Shown here one piece after another: positions 24,410-26,542 of a DNA stretch of 26,542 nucleotides; the stretch's first letter is position 1; each line of letters starts with the position of its first letter. Position numbers and translations under genes: made by a program. Origin of the DNA: an uncultured Oscillospiraceae bacterium (GTDB lineage Bacteria; Bacillota; Clostridia; Oscillospirales; Oscillospiraceae); contig CAJUQS010000097.1 of the NCBI GenBank assembly GCA_910588365.1, positions 1 through 26,542 of the forward strand, given 5' to 3'. The notes under the pieces were generated by a model. The model saw only the letters and a program-made list of their open reading frames with translations, ran no database searches and was not told where the DNA came from.

Positions 24410-26212
24410 TTACTCATCCAGCTTGAGCACTGCCATGAATGCCTCTGTCGGCAGCTGTACGCTGCCCAGGTTCCGCATCTTCTTCTTACCCTCCTTCTGC
24501 TTCTCCAGCAGCTTCTTCTTCCGGGTGATGTCGCCGCCGTAGCACTTGGCCAGCACGTCCTTGCGCATGGCCTTCACCGTCTCCCGGGCGATGATCCGCC
24601 CGCCGATGGCCGCCTGGATGGGCACCTCGAAGAGCTGGCGCGGGATGTTCTCCTTCAGCTTCTCGCACAGGCGCCGGGCCCGGGGGTACGCCTTGTCCCG
24701 GTGGGCGATGAAGCTCAGCGCGTCCACCTGGTCCCCGTTGAGCAGCAGATCCACCTTCACCAGATCGCTGGTCCGGTAGTCTGACAGCTCATAGTCCAGG
24801 GAGGCATAGCCCTTGGTATGGGCCTTCAGGGTGTCAAAGAAATCGTAGATGATCTCGTTGAGGGGCATCTGGTAGTGGAGCTCCACCAGGTTGGTGTCCA
24901 GGTACTGCATGTCCTTGAACTCCCCCCGCCGGTCCTGGCATAGGGGCATGATGTTGCCCACGTATTCGTTGGGGGTGAGGATGGAGACCTTGACAAAGGG
25001 CTCCTGGGCCTCGGCGATGACGCTGGGGTCCGGGTAGTTGTGGGGGTTGTCCACATTGACCACCGTACCGTCGGTCTTGGTGACCTTGTAGATGACGGAG
25101 GGCAGGGTGGTGATGAGATCCAGATCGAACTCCCGCTCCAGCCGCTCCTGGATGACCTCGGTGTGCAGCATCCCCAAAAAGCCGCACCGGAACCCGAAGC
25201 CCAGTGCCGCGGAGCTCTCCGGCTCGAAGGTGAGGGAGGCGTCGTTGAGCTGCAGCTTCTCCAGGGCGTCCCGCAGGTCGGGGTATTTGCTGCCGTCCTC
25301 GGTGTACACGCCGCAGTAGACCATGGACTGGGCCTTCCGGTAGCCGGGCAGGGCCTCGGCGGCGGGGTGCTCCACGCCGGTGATGGTGTCGCCCACCTCG
25401 GTGTCCCGCACGTTCTTGATGGAGGCGGTGAGATAGCCCACCTGCCCCGCCTGGAGCTGGGCACAGCTCTCATAGCCCAGAGGGCGCAGCAGGCCGCACT
25501 CCAGAATCTGGTACTGGGCCCCCGAGGCCATCATGCGGATGGACATGCCCTTTTTCAGCGTGCCGTCCACGATGCGGAAATAGACAATGACCCCCTTGTA
25601 GGCGTCATAGTAGCTGTCGAAGATGAGGGCCCGCAGGGGGGCGTCCGGATCCCCGGCGGGCGCGGGGATATTGGCCGTCACGTCCTCCAGCACGGCGGGG
25701 ATGTTGAGGCCCATCTTGGCGGAGATCTCCGGCGCGTCCAGGGCGGGGATGCCGATGATGTCCTCGATCTCGTGCTTGACCCGCTCCGGGTCCGCGGCGG
25801 GCAGGTCGATCTTGTTGACCACCGGGCGGATCTCCAGATCGTTGTCCAGCGCCAGATAGGTATTGGCCAGGGTCTGGGCCTCGATGCCCTGGCTGGCGTC
25901 CACCACCAGCACGGCCCCCTCGCAGGCGGCCAGGGAGCGGCTGACCTCGTAGTTGAAGTCCACGTGGCCGGGGGTGTCGATGAGGTTCAGGGTGTAGGTC
26001 TCCCCGTCCCCCGCCGTATAGTCGAAGGTGACGGCCCGGGCCTTGATGGTAATGCCCCGCTCCTTTTCCAGATCCATGTTGTCCAGCAGCTGGTTCTCCA
26101 TGTCCCGCTCGGCCACGGCCCCGCAGGCCTCCAGAAGCCGGTCCGCAAGGGTGGACTTGCCGTGGTCAATATGGGCGATAATCGAAAAATTTCTGATTTT
26201 TTTCTGGTCCAT
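24410..26212 (-). CDS. lepA: Elongation factor 4 (LepA GTPase)
   Basis: 600 residues, the usual length. A ribosome-associated GTPase affecting translocation and 30S assembly. G1 is A-H-I-D-H-G-K-S-T at 13-21, then E-R-G-I-T-I-K, G3 D-T-P-G-H at 79-83 and G4 N-K-I-D at 133-136. EF-G-like domains II, III and V follow, and the C-terminal region with Y-G-G-D-I-T-R-K-K-K-L-L-E-K-Q-K-E-G-K-K is diagnostic for LepA. It ends K-L-D-E. The start at 26212 has GAGGTG upstream. The 190 bp before it contain no gene, and no strong promoter was recognised. Confidence 0.97.
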   Translation of the reverse strand: MDQKKIRNFSIIAHIDHGKSTLADRLLEACGAVAERDMENQLLDNMDLEKERGITIKARAVTFDYTAGDGETYTLNLIDTPGHVDFNYEVSRSLAACEGAVLVVDASQGIEAQTLANTYLALDNDLEIRPVVNKIDLPAADPERVKHEIEDIIGIPALDAPEISAKMGLNIPAVLEDVTANIPAPAGDPDAPLRALIFDSYYDAYKGVIVYFRIVDGTLKKGMSIRMMASGAQYQILECGLLRPLGYESCAQLQAGQVGYLTASIKNVRDTEVGDTITGVEHPAAEALPGYRKAQSMVYCGVYTEDGSKYPDLRDALEKLQLNDASLTFEPESSAALGFGFRCGFLGMLHTEVIQERLEREFDLDLITTLPSVIYKVTKTDGTVVNVDNPHNYPDPSVIAEAQEPFVKVSILTPNEYVGNIMPLCQDRRGEFKDMQYLDTNLVELHYQMPLNEIIYDFFDTLKAHTKGYASLDYELSDYRTSDLVKVDLLLNGDQVDALSFIAHRDKAYPRARRLCEKLKENIPRQLFEVPIQAAIGGRIIARETVKAMRKDVLAKCYGGDITRKKKLLEKQKEGKKKMRNLGSVQLPTEAFMAVLKLDE

Positions 26213-26406
26213 AGATGTTTCACCTCAATGACATTGTTCTATATTTTACTTTGCAAAAACTCCCCGCCCCCGGTCCCCCCAATTTTACGGGGGTTTTTCG
26301 GACACACCTGCAAAGGAAGAGCTGCGGTGCCCCGTGAACGGGCGAATCCTACGGGGTTCTGATCTAGCAGACTGGTACTTGACGGACTCCGCCTGCCGGC
26401 CTCTTA

Positions 26407-26542
26407 GAGCCTGTTTAACATCTCCCCGCGCCCGCCTTGGCGGCATATTTTCCGCCCTGACTGCGTTAAAAATCCTTGCAATCCGTCAGGATTCTGCAAC
26501 AGGCGCATCGAGCGCCTGTGCAGAATAATCGTGCATGACCCC
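26407..26542. mobile_element. Second MITE copy, cut by the window edge
   Basis: Positions 26407-26493 match the first copy (20148 back to 20062) at 86 of 87 bases, in inverted orientation, and begin with the same GAGCCTGTTTAACATCTC end. The flank at 26404-26406 is TTA, another T-N-A triplet. After 26493 the interiors differ: this copy goes on into a long hairpin, ATTCTGC/GCAGAAT around ACAGGCGC/GCGCCTGT (26491-26526). The other end lies beyond the window. Confidence 0.85.

Overview
The window is a high-GC chromosomal segment from a strictly anaerobic Firmicute. A gut Oscillospiraceae of the Flavonifractor / Pseudoflavonifractor / Lawsonibacter / Oscillibacter type fits best. That placement is inferred from gene content (Stickland-type glycine reductase with selenocysteine, pyruvate:ferredoxin oxidoreductase, PTS sugar uptake), GC-rich third codon positions and strong AGGAGG ribosome sites. 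It is not based on a marker-gene search.

Region 1 (1-9.3 kb, all minus strand) is a selenocysteine and glycine reductase island. Read in the direction of transcription it runs selA-selB, the selenocysteine tRNA (own promoter, strong terminator), a LysR regulator of the selenium-associated type, a promoter with a tandem glycine riboswitch that ends in a terminator, grdX, grdE, grdB, trxB, and trxA running off the edge. grdB has an in-frame UGA in a T-S-T-U-G-T context, so the Sec insertion machinery sits beside the gene that needs it. Electrons pass from NADPH through TrxB and TrxA to the glycine reductase, which makes acetyl phosphate. grdA, grdC, grdD and selD are not in the window; the grd genes are expected beyond position 1.

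Region 2 (9.3-10.5 kb) is a small AT-rich island with a 100-residue unknown protein and a GNAT acetyltransferase. Region 3 (10.6-13.9 kb) is a glucose-family PTS permease (EIICBA) behind a LicT/GlcT-type antiterminator gene, with a clear promoter, RAT sequence and overlapping terminator in the leader. Region 4 (13.9-15.5 kb) is an MgtE magnesium channel with a consensus promoter and a structured leader that does not look like an M-box.

Region 5 (15.5-19.7 kb) is the 1224-residue pyruvate:ferredoxin oxidoreductase. Its last 59 bp are repeated 227 bp downstream, on the far side of a hairpin-rich segment. Region 6 (19.7-22.8 kb) is an accessory stretch: palindromic intergenic DNA, a 161-bp MITE with 18-bp inverted ends and a TAA target duplication, then three AT-rich plus-strand genes (two SMI1/KNR4-type immunity proteins around a two-helix membrane protein), a possible 3' remnant of a lost gene, and decayed GC-rich DNA. 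Region 7 (22.8-26.5 kb) holds yifB/comM and lepA converging on a shared terminator. A second, longer copy of the MITE starts upstream of lepA and runs off the window.

I found no CRISPR array, rRNA or intact transposase. The best candidates for something undescribed are the att-like duplication of the oxidoreductase tail, the immunity-gene cassette with a possible toxin remnant, and the MITE family with interchangeable interiors.
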